From Sthenelais limicola (taxonomy: Eukaryota > Annelida > Polychaeta > Phyllodocida > Sigalionidae), in assembly GCA_942159475.1 (NCBI GenBank), contig OW804094.1:16985708-17049707 (forward strand): a stretch of 64,000 nucleotides of DNA, given 5' to 3'. The notes beneath the pieces are model-generated. The model was given only the letters and a program-made list of their open reading frames with translations, ran no database searches and was not told where the DNA came from. The first letter of the stretch is position 1, and every line of letters starts with the position of its first letter. Positions 60,518 to 64,000 of this stretch are shown in pieces. A program made the position numbers and the translations under genes.

Positions 60518-61271
60518 GAGAGACCTACCTGACATTATCCAAGAAAGAGTCAATAGAGCAAGACCCATTGCAAGAGCTGCCAGAGAGTCCGGAAAATATG
60601 GAAAGGTGTACAACGTCCATGGAAATATTATCCTAGGAAACAAGAGATATGCTCACGACAGGTTAGAGTTGTTACCTACGTCACTTGCCCCCTCCATGAT
60701 ATCGAAGAAAGAAAACGACAACATATTCGTGTTCTTTAGCAAGTTGAATCCATTGTCAAACTTTTACCCAGTGGACTTTGAAGCAGCAGGCAGACAGTTC
60801 CAATGCATGGAACAATATCTGGCCTATAGAAAGTCGCTACTCGAGAAGCACCCTATAAGATCGGCAACCATATTGGGAATATCTGACCCGTATGAGTGCA
60901 AGAAAATGCTCGGCGACATGAACGACCCGAAGCTAGAGGAACAGTGGGAAGCCAGAGTAGATGAAATTCTCGACCAAGGGCTTATGGCCAAAGTGAAAAG
61001 TAACTCAATGATTAAGGAGTACCTGCTAGGGACAGGAGACAAGATAATCGGAGAGGCGTCCCCCAACGACACGAAGTGGGGCATAGGTTTGTCCCTGAGA
61101 GACCAAGACGTCCTAGTGAAAGGAAAATGGCCAGCTGAGGGCAATAAACTAGGAAAGGCCTGGATGAACATCAGAGGACGGATACGGACGGCCCAACTAA
61201 AGAAAGCACAGCAAGAGGAAGAGCTAAGGAAAGAAACAGGAACGGAAGAAGAAGATATGGAAGAGTGGTAG
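60518..61271 (+). CDS. LINE ORF1, C-terminal part with NADAR domain
   Basis: Continues the ORF1 frame after the insert (counting one TTAA, the two parts total 475 codons with no frameshift). The first about 55 residues look like the L1 ORF1 C-terminal domain (RDLPDIIQERVNRARPIARA, YGKVYNVHGNIILGNKRYAH). From about residue 289 to 447 is a NADAR (YbiA/DUF1768) domain: FFSKLNPLSNFYPVDFEA, GRQFQCMEQYLAYRKS, ILGISDPYECKKMLG, KEYLLGTGDKIIGEASPND, KWGIGLSL, NKLGKAWMNIRGRI. NADAR proteins act on ADP-ribose-type nucleotides, including ADP-ribosylated guanine. An acidic tail follows. Such a domain on a LINE ORF1 is unusual. Confidence 0.88.
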
Positions 61272-61412
61272 TGCGCTGGACTAATTGTTGGTTTTTAATT
61301 AATATTATAACAGTGACTTAATAATGGAGAAACATAATTCACTATCAACCCTCTTAGCAGTGACAAGCGCGTATATAGTGAATAATGCATACCCTATCCT
61401 TAAACGTTATTA

Positions 61413-64000
61413 ATGGAAGGTCAAAGTAATAATTCTATCTTTTTAGCGTCGATGAATGTCAATGGTATAAATAATATTGTTCGAAGAAAGGCAATATTCG
61501 AAATATTAAAAGAGTATAAGAATTGTATTTTTGCACTGCAAGAAACACACAGTTGTAAAGAAAGCGAAAAGATATGGGCTCAGCAATGGAACGCTCCAAT
61601 CCATTTGGTACATGGTAAAACAAACTCTAAGGGAGTAGCTATATTGTTTTCTAAAGGTATGGATATACAAATTGTAAGTAGAGGAGGAGACTGTGACGGT
61701 AGAATCGCATTTGTTGATTGTATTTGTGACGAAAGAGACATAACAATAATGTCCGTCTACTTGCCAACTAAAGATAAATACAAGGAACAGGTCGAAGTAT
61801 GTAAGCAATTAAGAGATATCATGAGTGCAAGGAGCGAAAGAGGTCTAGTTATAATGGGTGATCTAAATATGAATTTTAATGATTTTACAGGAGATAACCC
61901 CATAGAAAACATAAATCTCGCTTGCAATGAAGGCGTCAAAGAAGCCTTTGAACTGATGAAATCCTTTGAGCTGAGTGATATTATAAAAGAGCTAAATGTA
62001 AGCGATAACCTAATCACCTGGAGAAGAAAGGCTCAAACATCTAGGCTAGACTATGTATTAGTAGACGAGTCGCTAAGACCACTAGTTAAAGCGCAAGACA
62101 GTATGGAGTGCGAGCATTCAGACCACTTTTTAATCAAGGTAGAAATTACCCTAAACTCCAATGTAAGAGGACCTGGCTTCTGGAAAATGAACAAATCTTT
62201 GCTCGACGATGAAAAATATCTAGAGTTCATGAACGATAAACTTACTAAGGTAATACAAGACAGTGGTATAACAAGTAGCTGTAAATTATGGGAGTTCCTG
62301 AAATACACCGCAAGGTCTGAATCTGTATGTTACGCTAAGAACAAAGCCAAAGAAAAGAAAATGCATGAAAAAGGTCTAAGAGAGCGATTGAAATGTATTA
62401 ATGAAACAGCTGAGCTAGATGACAATTTGTTAATGGAAAGAGAGTCCATCAGGGATGAGATGAAGATGATTGGTTTGGCCAGAGACAATGGGGCATTAGC
62501 AAGGAGCAGAGCGAAGTGGTTGGCCGAAGGAGAGAGACCAACAAAATATTTTTTAACATTGGAAAAAAGAAATTACAATAAAAAGGTAATTACCCAATTA
62601 TTAGTTAACGAAGTCGAATTAAAATCAAGAAAAGAAATTCTAATGGCCAAAAAAGAATTTTATAATAAGCTGTATGAACGGCAGGAAGAATGTGAAAAAG
62701 AACAAGAAACGTTCATCAAGTCTGTTAAGCCGGTACATACGTGCTCTGACCAAGAAAAAGCTGAGTTAGATAGAAATATAGGGGCGGATGAGATATGGAA
62801 AGCAATGTCTTCCTTTAAATGCAATAAAACCCCTGGGTCGGATGGATTATCCATCGAGTTCTACAAATGTTTTTGGAAAACGCTAAGCCCGGTATTTGCT
62901 AATATGATAGAAGAGTGTAGGAATGAAAAAGAGTTAACCAGTGAAATGTACAGGGGAATCATTTCGGTGATCCCCAAAAAAGATTGTGACCTAAGGCTGA
63001 TAAAAAACTGGAGGCCGATCACGCTGTTAAATACAGACTATAAAATCTTGTCGAAAGTGTTAACTGAAAGAATTAAAAAATGTATACCCAAGCTAATTTG
63101 TGAAGACCAAGTTGGCTTCATGCAGGGGAGATTTATAGGCACAGCCATACGTAGAATAGAGGATACAGTAAGCCATTTGGAAGAGAAAGGTGAATGCGGA
63201 TTAATAGTGTCATTGGACTTCCAGAAGGCTTATGACTCAATTTCATGGCAATTCCTAATCCAGTGCTTAGAAGATCTGAATATAGGAGAAGAATTTATCG
63301 AATGGATAAAGATCTTACTGAATGGCTCTAAATCTTGTGTAATCAATAATGGGTTTACATCCGACTGGTTCGCCATAGGTCGCGGGGTTAAGCAAGGCGA
63401 CCCAATATCGTCTCTGTTATTCATTATTGTGATAGAAAAACTAGCAGAAAAATTAAGAATTGACCCTGAATGCAATGGTATCTGTATTGGCCCCACAGAA
63501 AGCAGAATTGTACAATTTGCTGACGACTTGACAATATTGGCGAAGGACGAAAAATCTATGTGTAAAATGCTTGAAATAATTAGAGAGTTTGGAACTGTAT
63601 CCGGACTAAAATTGAACATCAACAAAACTCAGGGATTTAATGTTGGTAAAATTTTGTTACACGAACAGGTCTCGCAAGAAATCAAATGGGTAAATAACAT
63701 GAAAATACTAGGAGTTGTATTAACATATCCGTATAACAGAAAGACCCAAAATGATCTCAACTTTGAACCAATATTAGACAAAGCAAGCAAGTGCATAGCC
63801 CACTGGCGCAAAAGAGACATCTCCCTTAAAGGAAGAGTTTTAATATCGAATGTCTTAATTCTGCCTCTGTTTATGTATGCGGCCAATGTTACAAGTGTTG
63901 AAAACAGATATGTTATTGAGTTTCAAAAGAAAATCGAGAAATTCATTTGGAAAGGTGGTAAAGTTATGGTAGCCAAGAAATATCTATGTCAAAAGACCGA
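61413..64000 (+). CDS. LINE ORF2: APE endonuclease and reverse transcriptase (3' end outside)
   Basis: Nicks target DNA and reverse-transcribes LINE RNA. The endonuclease, residues 1-235, shows ALQETH, GVAILFS, GDLNMNF, RLDYVLVDE and SDHFLI. The RT shows NKTPGSDGLSIEFYKCFW, RPITLLNTDYKILSKVL, QVGFMQGR, SLDFQKAYDSI, GVKQGDPISSLLF and the FADD catalytic box (residues 702-705, 63516-63527), then GLKLNINKTQG and ILGVVLTYP. Motif style is L1/Tx1 group. Open to the window edge with no stop. Confidence 0.93.
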   Translation, partial: MEGQSNNSIFLASMNVNGINNIVRRKAIFEILKEYKNCIFALQETHSCKESEKIWAQQWNAPIHLVHGKTNSKGVAILFSKGMDIQIVSRGGDCDGRIAFVDCICDERDITIMSVYLPTKDKYKEQVEVCKQLRDIMSARSERGLVIMGDLNMNFNDFTGDNPIENINLACNEGVKEAFELMKSFELSDIIKELNVSDNLITWRRKAQTSRLDYVLVDESLRPLVKAQDSMECEHSDHFLIKVEITLNSNVRGPGFWKMNKSLLDDEKYLEFMNDKLTKVIQDSGITSSCKLWEFLKYTARSESVCYAKNKAKEKKMHEKGLRERLKCINETAELDDNLLMERESIRDEMKMIGLARDNGALARSRAKWLAEGERPTKYFLTLEKRNYNKKVITQLLVNEVELKSRKEILMAKKEFYNKLYERQEECEKEQETFIKSVKPVHTCSDQEKAELDRNIGADEIWKAMSSFKCNKTPGSDGLSIEFYKCFWKTLSPVFANMIEECRNEKELTSEMYRGIISVIPKKDCDLRLIKNWRPITLLNTDYKILSKVLTERIKKCIPKLICEDQVGFMQGRFIGTAIRRIEDTVSHLEEKGECGLIVSLDFQKAYDSISWQFLIQCLEDLNIGEEFIEWIKILLNGSKSCVINNGFTSDWFAIGRGVKQGDPISSLLFIIVIEKLAEKLRIDPECNGICIGPTESRIVQFADDLTILAKDEKSMCKMLEIIREFGTVSGLKLNINKTQGFNVGKILLHEQVSQEIKWVNNMKILGVVLTYPYNRKTQNDLNFEPILDKASKCIAHWRKRDISLKGRVLISNVLILPLFMYAANVTSVENRYVIEFQKKIEKFIWKGGKVMVAKKYLCQKT

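Larger units (their letters stand above)
58514..64000 (+). mobile_element. L1-type LINE with NADAR-bearing ORF1
   Basis: Two-ORF non-LTR retrotransposon in the sense orientation of the receptor gene: ORF1 58514-61271 (interrupted by a piggyBac-like insert), 141-nt spacer, ORF2 61413 to beyond 64000. ORF2 is open over 862 codons, and ORF1 would be open apart from the insertion. The element was therefore probably young when struck. Confidence 0.88.

Overview
The window reads as invertebrate animal genomic DNA: AT-rich, with multi-exon genes in GT-AG introns of 0.3-6 kb and a very dense load of DNA transposons, miniature inverted-repeat elements (MITEs) and retrotransposons. A 7-transmembrane gustatory-receptor-like gene beside a GABA-B-type receptor, together with Ngaro/DIRS-type and LINE retrotransposons, fits a non-vertebrate metazoan (hemichordate, echinoderm, cnidarian or similar). 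The species cannot be fixed from the sequence. No bacterial features, tRNA, rRNA or CRISPR array were seen.

Layout. (1) 227-11442: an apparent 11.2-kb DNA element bounded by terminal inverted repeats (TIRs, TACCCAGC.AACACA type) with long AACATT-rich subterminal arrays. It carries a spliced plus-strand gene for a 369-residue DUF4806 protein (exons 3876-10612). (2) 12426-13340, minus strand: the large first exon of a gustatory-receptor-like protein; its last exon was not found. (3) 13.5-20.2 kb: MITEs, a CCAAT/NRF1 promoter-like cluster and a possible Penelope-type hammerhead motif. (4) 20282-25506: an apparently complete, young Ngaro/PAT-type tyrosine-recombinase retrotransposon on the minus strand (gag, RT-RNase H, recombinase) with split direct repeats. 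(5) 27955-57476, plus strand: ten exons of the extracellular ligand-binding domain of a GABA-B-receptor-like GPCR. One short exon (between exons 2 and 3) was not found, and the 7TM exons must lie beyond the window. Its introns hold 13 MITE-A copies, 5 MITE-B copies, several other foldback families, a dead LINE mosaic (50.1-54.9 kb) and a tandem array of about ten copies of the exon 7 splice acceptor plus exon start. (6) 58514-64000, plus strand, in the intron after exon 10: an L1-type LINE whose ORF1 protein carries a C-terminal NADAR domain, followed by an APE-endonuclease/reverse-transcriptase ORF2 open to the window end. A 1.3-kb piggyBac-like element studded with RFX/X-box-like palindromes sits inside ORF1 at a TTAA site.

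How it fits together. There are only two or three host genes (DUF4806 may be element-borne); nearly everything else is mobile DNA. MITEs repeatedly sit within 16-60 bp of receptor splice sites or about 90 bp upstream of its start codon. The most novel items are the LINE ORF1-NADAR fusion, the DUF4806 gene inside a TIR-bounded element, the RFX-site-rich piggyBac-like insert, and the tandem splice-acceptor array.
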